64,000 bases of DNA, taken from contig DF236961.1 in assembly GCA_000708835.1 (NCBI GenBank), positions 186,001 through 250,000 of the forward strand, in the 5' to 3' direction. Both the position numbers and the translations under genes were made by a program. This DNA comes from Klebsormidium nitens. Its lineage: Eukaryota > Streptophyta > Klebsormidiophyceae > Klebsormidiales > Klebsormidiaceae. Positions 48,916-60,659 of the stretch are shown here, piece by piece (the first letter of the stretch is position 1; the number at the start of each line of letters is the position of its first letter). The notes under the pieces were generated by a model. That model saw only the letters and a program-made list of their open reading frames with translations. It was not told the DNA's origin and searched no databases.

Positions 48916-49149
48916 CAGGGGAAACACTGTGCACGACTGCAGTTCTTCAGTACTGAAGCATGCACTTCTACGCTGAGTCGCTGTACTGGACATACGTACT
49001 ATCAACCTGGCCTGCTGCGTCGAGCCTCCGCCGAAGAGGCCGATCTAGGTTCCGCAAATTTGGTTGAATCGCAAGTGTCCAACAGAACTGGTGGCCAACG
49101 ACGATATTAGTCTCGAATTTCTGTTGACTTAGGTGTATGTTGAGTTGGC

Positions 49150-49292
49150 TCAATTCCCCGGGCTCAAACAAACTAAAAACCTAAACCCAAACTTAACACG
49201 CTCCGCACCGTACCCACCCTAAACCCCCAAACCAACCCCACCCGTCCCCCGGCCGGGCATAACTTAACTCAACAATATAGCCGCAACTCAAC
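49150..49292 (+). repeat. Dispersed repeat family, copy B
   Basis: It shares blocks with copies A and C, including AAAAACCTAAACCCAAAC, CGCTCCGCACCGTACCCACC, CCCAAACCAACCCCACCCGT and the tail ACTCAACAATATAGCCG. The tail corresponds to ACTCAATGTAGCCG in copy C. No terminal repeats are clear. Confidence 0.78.
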
Positions 49293-50167
49293 ATAAAATC
49301 GAGACTACTCCAACGCAGGGGACAACTTTTGTCCCAGGGATGTGGGAGATTCTTGCTCATAGATTCACCAAAATTTTCAACCTGGCACCATTGATGATCG
49401 TCATTCAAGCAAAGCGATTGCAGTACAAGCAAGGCAATAAGCAGGCGCACTCGAAACGGCCAGAAAGATTTCATGCCGACCAATCTTTCAGTATGATGTG
49501 AAAACGTAGCGTTTGCTTTGCTTCTTTTCGTAATCTCTGAGTCGCCAAATAGCAGGAAGTTTTCTACGAGCACAGAGCGAAAAGCGCAGACTCTCACTAG
49601 TACAGTGTGTCAATCGGTCGTTGCGCATGGTCCCATAAGCAGCCGCCAAATCGGAGCAAAAAACGACTATAGCAGAGACCGGGAAGCAGCGCGCTGATTT
49701 AGAAGCAAGGAAACGTCAGAAAGACGAGAGAATGCGAGGTGGTACTTCCGACCAGCCATTTGGTCGGTCAGCACTTAGCGCATTCCCTATTAGGAAGTTG
49801 CAGAAGTCTATAAGGATCTTCTTATCATGACGTCAAAGTCGCCAGAGTTGCATTTGGAACTTGGTCATTGTAGAAACACTGGGTTGGTTCGCTTCGTTGG
49901 TGAAAATTTTCCAGCAGCAACAACGGCTGCCTTTCTATCGGTGGGCCCCACTTGGCTGACAGCTGGCTTTGAACACGTGACACAAGGAGATTGCCACTCA
50001 CTCTTTCAAGGCTCTTCTTGAAGTGCCTTTAGAAGTATCAGATTAAACGCTGAGGTCTGCGAGCTTCAACATACACACGAGCTGTAGACGCGAGCTTAAA
50101 AGAGGTTATTACAAGCTCCAAACAATACCCCGTTGCAGAGTTGAGGCATAATTAGAGTGCGCCAGCC

Positions 50168-53100
50168 ATGGCTTTTACCACCCGCTCAAAGCGTGACATC
50201 AGCGCACTCCCCGCGACGGAGACGGGCAAGAACATCGGCCCGGGGTCATATCTCAGCCCGTCGCACTACTCCGCAAAACCCAACCTCGCTCCCTTTTGCT
50301 CGTCACGCGACCGGGGAATCGCCCCGCCCACTGCCCGGGACAGTGTGAATACCCGCCAAATAAACCCCAGCTCCTCCGAGGAGCTCGCGCTCGGGGCCCG
50401 GGACTTTTCCATCGGGTCCTTCGGGGGGTATTCACACCCCTCACGTCCGAGCAGCAGTTTTGCTGAGGGGGTGTCGAGATTCGAGGATAGGCGACGGTCC
50501 TCTACCCCCGGACCGGGGGCGTATGGACAGCTGTCAACGCGGGATTGGTTCAAGGGGATCCCCCGGGCGCAGGGGGAGGGGCGGCGCCGGGCGGTGGTTT
50601 TCAAGCGGGCGGTGTCGGCGCCGTCGGTGCCGGCAAAGAATCAGAGCTTTGGGTATGACGAGGAAGAATCGGGGGAGCTGATTATGCAGGTGAGAGGGCT
50701 GGGTTTGCCGAACTAACGTGAGGAATGCGAGAGTTGATCTGGTACGCTGGGAGTATAATAGTGTTTGTGTAGGTTTGGTTTGGCCGGTTATGTGGCCACT
50801 GGTGAGAAGGAGCTTTATCCAGCTTACACTCACCTCCATTACTCATTGAATCATTGGATGTTTGAGCAACATTCGAGATGAGACATGAAGAAACTAGAGA
50901 GGAATGGAGACAGAGAGCGTTCCCAGATAACAAAACGAACGAAGAAGAGACGATGAAGCAACCAATCAAGCTTGTAACGTGTTCTCTAGAAAACCTAGTG
51001 AGCTGGCAACAGAATCATTTGCTTGACAACCGACCGCTCTCTTCGTTCCTCTCTGTAGGGGCCTCCACTACAAGAGGGCCACAGCGGTATTTCCGGGGAC
51101 CTTCCTGGACCGGGGGAATATGCCCCGAGGCCCGAACCTAGCGCCAAATTCACCTCGTTCAGCAGGACAGTAGGCCATCAACCGATCGTGGAGGAACGGT
51201 CGGCGAGCGCAATCCCCGGTAGGCTTTCTTTCTAGGCGTGGGATGTGAGCTTTGTCCTTAGTAACCTGAAGAAATTTCCAACTCACGTAGATGCCGAGTC
51301 CTCGAACGTAGGGCAGCTTTCTCGCGGTGGAATGAAGCCCTCGTTTGCCCTCTTGCTGCAACAATTGCTGAGCGACCTTTTGCAATAAAAACAGCCTGCT
51401 GTCGTCACGGATTTGTTTGGTGTTTGAGCATTGCAAGTGCCTCAGCCAAGCCTACATGCTTTCGTACGTCAGATCACGGTGCAAGCTTTGCGGCTGTTCT
51501 ATGCAGAACTCTTTTTGCTGGTATGTCATGCTGAGCTTATCCAGTCTGCGAGAAGAAGCCTGAAGCAAGGCAGTAGCGCACAGGGTTCCCTTTCGGCAGA
51601 ATAGTCTCGAGACACCAGACAAGCAGAAAGCTTCTGATCAGCAAGTAGAAGTCTACTTGACGCTGCCAAACGGCGGTAGCGCCAACATCGCCGCGCCAAA
51701 AACCGGAGTAATCAAGAATCTGCGGGCGGCAAGCAAGTTGCGATGAGTTGGGAACTAGATCCGACGGCAAACTTTCACCTGCTGAGGCCTTTTCATCCGG
51801 CAAGCAGGCCCCGGGTACTACGAGCGGTCGGTAGACAAGCGCTCGGAGAAGCGGCCCCAAACGAGCAGCGCCTTTGTGTCAAAGGTCCCCAAAGCGCACC
51901 AAGTGGCGGTGAAAGAAGAACGCTTGACACCAGGTCCGGGCCACTACGGCACTCTCGGACTCCAGGCGGAGAGGAGTGTCATTCGCAGCCCGACACCTTT
52001 TGGGAGGTGAGGGATAGTTGCGCTTTGGCGCCCGTGACTGCGAGTAGCGTTCTCTTCTCCCCCAATCAGAGGAGGCTTTTCGCGTCAAATCTCTGGAGCT
52101 TATGGCGTCAATCGAACCAGTTGAAAGCCAAGCTAATATTCAGGTTAGAAGTAAACGATTTGCTAACTACTGCCAGATTCGTTGGGAGCAACACTTCGGC
52201 GGTTTCGGCGCATCAACTCCTCTGGCCCAAGTTCAATATCACCCCCTCCCTACCAAAATCCTCCTTCAAGGGAAAAAGGCAGAACAATTTCTTGTGGACT
52301 ACCTTCCCCTCACCGGATCCTATTTCCTTTCAATTCTTCCAATGAGACTCCCTCCCCATAAGAGTAAACTCCTCCCCGCTCCTCAGTTCCGAGCGGCGCG
52401 CATACGAGATCGACGACAGCGCGCTCGTATCCGCGCCCACCATCTACATCACCCCGGGGCCGGGCGCTTATGACGTCAGCAGCGCGCCACGTGGCAGCAG
52501 CAAGAAGGCCCTGCCGGTCATCGTGCCGTTTGCGAGCACAGCGCCCAGGTAGATCCCTCACTCTTGCGTCCATCTTACATCCTGATTATCCGGATCTTTC
52601 TCTTTCGAAGCTTAAATGTGATGTATTGCATTTTCGAGAGCCCTAGAATCTTAATCACCCTCAGACCTCAATACTGGAGAAGCGAAACGCCCAGAGAAGA
52701 CAGTAGAATGTCTAGCTTGCTGAAACTGATGTTCTAGCGGGCGCCTCTAGAACCGGAAAAGAAAAGAAGCTGATACGTGGGAGTCTCAAAGCTGAAAACC
52801 TTCGAAGAGCAAAGCTGAAAACCTTCGAAGGTCAGATAACGACATCAGTGGACTGCCTGAAAGTTTCGGTGTAGCAAAGGGGTAGGACTAGACGGACGCG
52901 GTCAAATCTGACGGCAAGCTGACCGACCATGCTGCAAAAGAGCTCGTGAGAGAAAAGCAGTTGCTGTAATGAAGGGCAGAGTTTCAGGAGACCCGCTGAA
53001 ACTCAAGCGGTGCCATTCATAACGGAGAAGTGACGCCTCAGGTTCGAGAGAGTATAAAAATGCTCAGACCAGCTTCGACGTTTTCACAATAGGTACTCTT

Positions 53101-53946
53101 TTCCGACGAGTTTATCCTCTTCATCCGAGCCAAAACATTTCATGCAGGTTTGAGGAATTCGAGCCCGCCACCCCAGAGCCCGAGGCCGTCACGAACTCCA
53201 CCTCAAGTCCGCCGGAAAAGAAGAAACACAACGGAAAGTCAGCGGGCTTCCTGAGCACCGCCCAGCGCGGCCTGCTGGGGGATCCCCCCGACTCGGGCGA
53301 GACGGAGGCGCGGCTGCTCGATAGCGTATTCGGCGCGCTCGCGCGCAGCGCCCGCGAAACGGCGCGTCGAAGCCCCAAGAGGGACAAGCTGGTCTTGGTG
53401 CAATACAGGGATAACGGTTCGAAAAAGGTCCCGGTGGAGAGCGGGGGCCAGGGGCGGCCTGGGGTTAACGAAGGGTTTAGAAAACCGGGGTCCATGTTCG
53501 TTTCCAAGCTGCAACGGTTCTCGGAACCGAGACAGGTGGCCGAGTCTCCTGGGCCCGGGGAGTACCACCGGGACGAAAATTGGGTCAGACGTAACCGGCA
53601 AAACAACCAGGGGATTTTGCCGCCTCGGAGAGCGAGCTCGGCCGAACCTGGTTTCGAATCGACGGTCGCTCGCTTCGCTTCAACCCGAAAAGACGGGGTG
53701 AGCGTTCCGGGGCCGGGGGCTTACTACAGCCCCAGCAGTTTCGTCGAATATAAGGGCGCGATGTCGGAGCTCCATAAGCTGGCGTTAAGCAAGCGGGAGT
53801 CACTGTGGGGGACTAGTGGAAGGTTCGCGGACCGGACCAATAGCTGGACGCCCGGGCCGGGCGCTTATGAGGCGCGGGACCCGTATGGATCGGTGGTCAA
53901 GAAGACGTTCAACGTTACCTTGGATGCACCCAAAGATATAACGTAA
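50168..53946 (+). CDS. SHIPPO (sperm-tail PG-rich) repeat protein, ODF3/STPG-like
   Basis: Five exons: 50168-50689, 51059-51218, 51808-52006, 52387-52548, 53148-53946 (TAA). Phases close to 613 aa. The diagnostic PGPGxY repeats occur nine times: IGPGSY, TPGPGAYG, LPGPGEYA, IPGPGYYE, TPGPGHYG, TPGPGAYD, SPGPGEYH, VPGPGAYY and TPGPGAYE. Several of them depend on correct joining of exons (IPG|PGYY spans the 51218/51808 junction), which supports the map. Proteins of this family line ciliary doublet microtubules or sperm-tail fibres, so the organism probably makes flagellated zoospores or sperm. The protein is basic and Ser/Arg-rich, without membrane segments. The join between exons 1 and 2 is the least certain, since no motif spans it. 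Expression is expected to be limited to flagellated stages. Confidence 0.9.
52790..52832 (+). repeat. Short tandem repeat in a SHIPPO-gene intron
   Basis: A unit containing AAAGCTGAAAACCTTCGAAG occurs twice in a row, with about 23 bp spacing, inside the intron 52549-53147. Confidence 0.8.
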
Positions 53947-55122
53947 TCTTTAAAACGCCGTTTGACAAGTACAAAAAGAGCCACGCTCGCATCCCCGCAA
54001 ACGTTGCAGTCTGTAAGTCTTTAGGTGGGTCAAGGCTGTTTTAGTCACATGTTCCAAGTGTACGGTATTGGTCGCACAGACAGGTTTGCTGGTCGATTTT
54101 GATCAGAAGGCCTCTGTCAAGCTGAACGTTATCATGGAGTGATCTGAGTTTATTCCGTTCTTCATCTGGGCTTTTTTCAACCCTCGTTTACATTGAATCA
54201 TCAAAGTTCAAATCGCATCGACCTCAATGGCAGTATTCTGGAAGAATAAAGCACGATCGAACATCACGTACAATCTTTTTGCAGCATACGCATGCGGAAT
54301 GGCAACTGGACTCAGACTCGTTGAGCATGCGGCACAGATCAAAATTGTTTGGTTGGACAGATAAAAGCTCCTTCATAACCCGTTTACAAGGCGGATATAT
54401 ATGCACCGACTTTGTCGACCTCTCTCCTCTTCATCTACTCACTTCTCCACTTTGACGCTCAACCCACATTTGACTTGCTCCGCATCTGCCCCGTCTCCCG
54501 ATATCAACTGTTTAATCTACAAAGATTCTCTCTCTCGCAGCTTCGATGCAAATCCAGTGGAAGCTTGACGAGCTTTCACGTAACTGCTCTAATAGCTCCA
54601 ATGTAGACAAGAAATAAAAAACAATGTTACAAATCTATGACACCCTTCTGACCCCGCATATTCAAGGGCTGATTGACTTCTCGCGCGGCACATTCTCTCG
54701 GTCCTTTTGGACATCAGAGCGAGCTCTTACACCGTTATTGCTTCGCATAGCATAACCACCCTTCCCGTTAGTTTGGCGCGGCGCCAGTCAGCCGTATGCA
54801 AAACCCACATATTGCACCCGAATATGCACATAAGCTATTGGAGACGTTCCTGAGAACATCTAAAACCCAAGTTGGAGGGAACTTCTGGCAAGGAAACCCG
54901 GTTAAGTGTCTGCCGTTTTGACGTCCCACTTATGAGAAGGGGCTGATGAGGAATTCCCCAAGTGAGGTGCTGTGCGGGCCCCAAACACGTATAAGGCGGT
55001 AAGTATCAGTTGGTGACGTCATCAGGGCGTTTGCCTGACGTCATGGCAGTAGCGAGGCAACGGGTCAAGATTGTGTTAGCTCAGGTTCGCAGTCAAGTGG
55101 AAGGACGCAAACTCGTGGGACC
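53947..55122. other. Intergenic stretch between the SHIPPO gene and bHLH-3
   Basis: The two genes converge, so this is shared 3' flank. I see only short frames without protein-like character and no repeat of note. Confidence 0.4.
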
Positions 55123-58100
55123 TTAGATGCCGCGGGGGAGCTGCAGAGAAACAGAACCAGAATCAGCTTTTCCGTGTTCTGTTCAGGTTTAATTTTGTTG
55201 ATGATAAATCAAACAGTTTGTAACGACTGTGAGAATAGGCTGCCTCTGTTTCTTCCCGCAGCTTGCCGTAAGCGTGAAGATTGGACTCGAAGAAAGGCTT
55301 TTACTAGAAGCAACAGCCAGAAACGATCCCGGAATCTTTGAGCTTCCCTTCTCAGCAGCAGGACTCTCAAATAACCAGACTCGGACCAGCAGAACTTACA
55401 GTTTCAAACACTTACCTGTCCACGTGGCGCAAAGCGCGTTGCCGCGACGCTCGTCGGTACCAGGCACAGCCCCCGGTCGTGCAGAAACTGGACCGCCTCC
55501 CCGGGCGCCGTTTTTAGCAGGTGCAGCAGCCCGGTAGCCACCCCGGGATCCTGTAACCGGGGGAGTATTTGCCTCCCTTATTGAAATGACATGTTCCAAA
55601 ACAGGTAAGGCATTTCATTCGGGATCCTATCGGCTGAAACCCTTACCAGGATGACCGCGTTGATCGCTTTGACCGAAATCGAAACTTGGGCGACTAACCC
55701 CCTACTATCCCCAGCAGATTCCCTGCTTCAAAAACGACACATCCATACCCCCATACTAAACCCTTCATCGCACAACTTCCAAGGGGGAGGACATTCTAGT
55801 TTGATTTAGGCCGGGCGGATCAAACTCCACTCGAACGCTGCGAACTTATGTTCCGCACCGTCGGATGGAATGTTGTCCGTCGTGAACGGTCTGAATTGCA
55901 CCTCTGAGTCTCCCAAGGGCATTCACTTCACAGTTACAGGGGAAGGTATTGAAGTAGAGCACCAACAACTGGTTAGCAAAAGTGACTGCAAAAATGACTG
56001 CAAAAAAACCCAGCCTAACGCAGCCCCTTAACGGCTGCTTGCCCGGACCCAAAACCCTCAGTGGGGGTCTGAAGCTGACCCTTTGGAGGGCCCGGTTCTG
56101 ATAGAAGCAGCCCTTTGGCAGTTACAGTAGTAGATGGGACAAATGAAAGGAAGGTTGCCTGGGCTTTTCGTCCTAGGTCTATTCGAGTTACCCCGACTCA
56201 ACAATACCAAAAACTCAAACCCGGAGTTGACATGCTCCGTACCCAGTACCCGCTCTGTTGAAACCCCCAGACCAACCCCAACCGTCCCCTGGGCATTGCC
56301 TGACTCAATGTAGCCGTCGCTCAGTACGTACCTTTGAATTGGGGAAAGGGTTTCAAGTGTATTTCCTTGAAGTCCTCATTAAGGTGTGGGGCACGCTAGT
56401 GCCACCAATGGAATCACTCCCTCTCCGGGAGTGGAATAGAAATCTCTAGAAACCTATTCGAAAAATGGTAGAAAACGAGAGTAACCTGTCCAGGATGTGG
56501 TAACCGGCTGGCGAGGCCTTTTGCGACTTCGGGCAGACCGCCCGGGAGCCCAACGTCGGCCGCCGGGGCACCGTTCGCGCCCATTCGCAGGAGCTGCGAG
56601 TCGAGGGTTGGGTTCAAAAACAGGTTTTAGGCTGGGTTAGCGTGCGAAGTTATAGTCCACATTCGTGTAACGACGTAAAGACCGCAAGAGGAAGGAGCGG
56701 GGGGCCTCGGGGGCGCGGCAGCCCCCCCGATCTTAGGTGTAATAAAAAGGGCGGGGAACCGCGCAAAACGTCTCACTGAGCACATGTGAAGGGACTGCAG
56801 AATTCGCGAACGAGCTCAAACAAAAGACCACATATGCAAAGTGACTGCTGAACATTTAAAAGGTGCTCCCTCGATTTCGTAAGAACAAACAGATGGCTCG
56901 CCTTTTCAATCTCAACGACGTAAGGAAACCGGTGATCCTACGATAGTTGAGGAGATAGGAGAGCCTGTCGCAAAGAAGAATATTTCACGAGAACTTATCC
57001 AGACCCGCGGAAACGGTCCAATCGTAATTCAACACAACAACTGTGCGATAAGTACGGATCAGCGGCACTGGACGACGATAGGCATCGCCGATTCCATGAA
57101 CGTCAGTCACCGGGAAAGACCGGCTGACTTACGGCTCCAATAACGTCAAGGTTCAACCTTCCCCATCGAAGCAGCGCCCGTTTTCGCATTTCATCAGTTC
57201 TCCAACTTCAGGCGGGGAAAACGTTTCAAGGATGGGAAACTGAAGGCGTTGCGGTGCTCACGTGCACTAGCAACTGCACCGACTTGACGTACTCGACAAT
57301 CTCGAGAACAGAGCTCGCCGCACCCGCTTACCGGTGATCCTCCGCGATCGTGGCAGCTTTCATTGCCAACTTCATTCAGCGAAACCGTAACAGGCTAACC
57401 AAAGGCGTTGCGGCGCTCACTTGCACTTGCAGCTGCAGGACTTTGACGTACTTGACAATCACAAATAATAAGCTACCGACCATCGACGATCAAATGTCAG
57501 TGGAAATCGTAGCCGCCCTCCTTCTTAACTTTAAACAACAAGAACGTTGAGGATTGAGAATAAAGCGTTTTGAGCCGCTCACTTGCTTTCGCAGCTGCAA
57601 AATGTTGACTTGCTCGACGATCTCAATCGAAAGCCTATCCGCAATCGAAGGCAGCTTTCTTTCCCGAACAAGCCGAAAAGCGTTGCGCTGCTCAATTGCA
57701 CACTTGCATTATCAGGAACTCGACGTACTCCACGATCTCGATCACAAACCCTCCTGCACAACCGGCGATCAAATATTGGACATCGTAGCTTTCTCAACTT
57801 CGATCACTCTGAAAGTTAAGGATGGGGAACAAAGCGCTTCGAGCCGCTCACTTGCACTTGCATCTGCAGGAACTTGACGTACTCGACGATCTTGGCCAGC
57901 ATGGACGTCTTGTCGAACGCCATGCGCTGCGGGACCAGCGCGCGCAGCTCGTCCATGCGCGCCGCGATGCGCTCGCGCCGCTCCTGGAGATTGGCGGGTT
58001 TAGAAGCTTTTACCGAAACCGTGCGGGAAGACTGTTCACTAGAAAAGCTATTTTCCTCTAACTTATATTTAGAACGAAGCTTACACTGAAGTTGCTTTCT

Positions 58101-60659
58101 TAACCCCCTTACCAAACGCACATGTCCCACTTTTCTTACTTGAGCTTACCTCAAATGATTGCTTGTAAGCCGGAGAGAAAAGAAGACCGAGAAGCAGGCG
58201 GGGCTGACTGATGCGAACAATGAACTGGCGACCGTCGTCCGAACAGGGCATGGCGCAATTGAGTGAATAGCAAAGCGACATCTCAATATCGCGGCTCTCA
58301 AAAGGAAGCTGGAGCCACTCCTTTTTGAAGGAGCGAAGTTACACTGACCGTTACAAGAGTTCGAAAGCTCTCAAGCGCGCGGCGACATATGGGGCTGGTC
58401 ATACAGATAGATCTTTTCCGTGTTTTGAGGGTACTTTACTGGAGAATATCAAAAATCACGAAGGATGTATGATATCTAGCACAATGAATCCTCTTGATGA
58501 GGGAGGCAGTGGGAAAGAAAGTAAAGTCTCAGATTACGCATTCCTCTTCGCTCACCCGCTCAGACACGCTCCGCCTTTCCGTCGCACACCCTCTCTTCGC
58601 TCTCATCTTTATCGGGATCGGGGCGACCATAGCAGGCTTGGCACCCTCTGTACGTGTCGCCCGTTGCGCCGCTTGGCTCTCGGAAGGAAACCCCGGGCTC
58701 GTGGCTTCCGCTCCCGGCGTATTCACACTATGTCTGAACGCCGGCGTTACCGAACGGGGAAGACAACCGAGGGCCTCCAGACCCGGCAATGTGAACTGCT
58801 CTGTGTCCGGTTCCGTCAACAGAGAGACGTAACGCTGCGAAAGAGGGAAATGCGATCGGAAATGTTTCAGAGTTTCGCGTCAATCCTCTCGTACTCGTTC
58901 ACTTTTCAGAGCCGAGAAGAATACGCGGCGGGTGAAGGGGATCGAATCCGTATTTGTTGGTTTTGTTGTGCTTTAATTTCCTAAGCTCAAGAAAGTGTTC
59001 AGTCGTTCCAAACTGTCACTCAAGCGATTCTAATGCTTACCGTCTGCGGAGAATCTTCTGCTTCCAGAGACGGCAGCGCGCTTCGTCTTTGTTTTTTGGC
59101 GGGTCGATCCTCTGCTGCTGCCGGTCTCCCTCTCGTGGATTCCGCCGGAAAGACGAACTCAAACGGAGTCCTTTCGGCGAACAGTGGCTCCTTCTGGAAG
59201 GTTTGAGGAGTCGCCGGCTGCGGGAACGAACGAGAGGCTTCATTGTTGAATACAGGCCTTCAAGAATGTTAAAGCAGATATGTTCAAGTCGTTCAAAAAA
59301 GAGTTGTTGAAGGAGCCTCTGGAAAGACGAAACTTTGTACTGAATCTCAGGACTGTCAAGCAACCTCAAGGGTTGGACCTAACCAAACAATGTTCAAGGC
59401 GTAGAGTTTTTTGAAGAAGATGTTCACAGGAAAAATGTTGAGCAAAAGCTGTTATTCGTCGAATGGTGAAGCAGAGAGTACGGAACTTCGTGATTCTCTA
59501 TGGCAGCGGACAATCAGGACCCTCGTTGCTCAAGCGAGCTTGAAAAAGATACGTGATTCTATCAAAGCAGAGTTTGCGCGATTAAATGGACTTGTGGCAC
59601 GGAATGAAGAAGCATCTTGAGCCAAGGAATTAAGCGGGAGGCGAGTAAGCAAGGAAGCGAGTAATCATAGATACCATGTTCACCGCCAAAAGCAGGGATT
59701 CCCCAAGCAAACTGAAACATCTTCTTTCAGCATCTCGAGTTTCGTCCCCATGAGGCTGAGTGAGCTACTCTACGTTCGCCTTGAGGTTGGTTTCTGCTCA
59801 CCTGAGACAGGCTCGTACCTCCTGAAAGCCCGTGATGCAGTCTTTCCAGATTCTCACTTAGCGTCTTCTCCAGGAGGCCTCGTCGCTGCACGCCACGTGG
59901 CGCTCCCTGAGAGCGCACGCCAGGCGGCCTCAAACCTGACGCACTTTGGGACGCTTCGCTCGCATCCGTTATCCCGCTTTCTGCTGCGGCACCGACTCCT
60001 CTCGGGAAAAGGAATTGAGCGCTTGTAGAAGTTGGGGTGGCGTTTTTCCCTACTGATTCTGCGGCAGACATCAGGCTTAGAAACGTTGGGCTTAATTCAG
60101 GGACCTCGCTCTGCTCCTCCTCAGGTCTTGGTGATGGGGGAAAGGGATACTGGAAAGACAGGCGTGTCTGCGTCCCCCCCACCGAAATAGACGATCTAGG
60201 GGGGGCCCGAGCAGGCGTTTCACCTCCGTGCGTTGGAGGGGGGCTGAACAAAAGCTGGGTCAAGACCGGGTCGTCTGTACCGAGCAGCGTTTGCCCCCCC
60301 GGGTCCTGCTGTGCGCTCTGCTCAATCTGGAACGTGAAGTCCTCCGGGGGGGCAAAGTTTGCCTGCTGCAAGTGCCCCCCTTGCTGCGCACCTTGGCGAG
60401 GGGGTTGTTTCAAGCGGGGCGAAAAGCTCAAGGGTCGCCCCTGCTCGAAGATCTCACGAACGCCCTTGACATAGCTCTTCCTCAGGTCGTGTTTGTACTG
60501 GTCCAGGGCTGTCAAGAATGCTGGATCCTCGTTGGAGTACAGCACGCCTTTGAGCTCCTCAAAGAGATTGTTGATTTCATTGGTAGAGAGCGGGGTCGTA
60601 GTGACTGGGGGTTCACGGGGTGAAAGTTGCTGACTGCTTGACTTTGAAGGTTCTGACAT
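55123..60659 (-). CDS. LRL-type bHLH transcription factor, bHLH-3 (altered E-box residue)
   Basis: Seven exons on the minus strand: 59802-60659 (ATG 60659; an in-frame ATG at 60767 is possible), 59041-59217, 58556-58834, 57852-57983, 56486-56593, 55416-55550, 55123-55140. All introns are phase 0, giving 568 aa. The Gln/Pro-rich N-terminus has no close match to that of bHLH-2. Exon 2 has the basic run PAKKQRRS. The basic region reads KRGCATERRSVSER then ERRERIAARM, followed by helix-loop-helix ending EYVKFLQMQVQ; the helix exon is 132 bp, as in bHLH-2. LPGGLPEVA and GLCLVPTSVAA mark the C-terminal half, here split by an extra intron. The E-box histidine (DPHS in bHLH-2) is Arg here (ERRS). The last exon is only 18 bases (LPRGI and stop) after a strong pyrimidine-rich acceptor and is less certain. 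Divergent from STI1, with about 1.2 kb between. Confidence 0.88.
56183..56325 (+). repeat. Dispersed repeat family, copy C (in a bHLH-3 intron)
   Basis: It lies in the intron between bHLH-3 exons 5 and 6 and runs antisense to the gene. It shares ACTCAACAATA at its start and ATGCTCCGTACC, ACCCCCAGACCAACCCC and ACTCAATGTAGCCG with copy B. Confidence 0.72.
57256..57755 (-). repeat. Array of four decayed copies of the bHLH-3 helix-2 exon end and donor
   Basis: On the minus strand the working exon ends at 57852 with EYVKFLQMQVQ and a GTGAGC donor at 57846-57851. Related segments with donor-like bases occur at 57690-57750, 57577-57635, 57415-57475 and 57256-57315. They read approximately EIVEYVEFLIMQV, EIVEQVNILQLRKQ, VIVKYVKVLQLQVQ and EIVEYVKSVQLLVH. 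Donor spacing is 156, 113, 162 and 159 bp. All lie in the intron after the exon. A block related to GGGGAACAAAGCGCTTCGAG next to each donor shows that intron sequence was copied too. Confidence 0.88.

Larger units (their letters stand above)
46854..50167. other. Intergenic stretch rich in repeats
   Basis: It holds GTAC-rich short runs at 47690-47730, the MITE-like inverted repeat at 47948-48362, GCCGGCC clusters at 48435-48515 and 48797-48915 and copy B of the dispersed repeat. Two copies of GTCACAGGGAAGG followed by AACCCTAACA lie at about 48117-48178. I see no coding exon. The last few hundred bases should contain the promoter of the SHIPPO gene. Confidence 0.5.
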
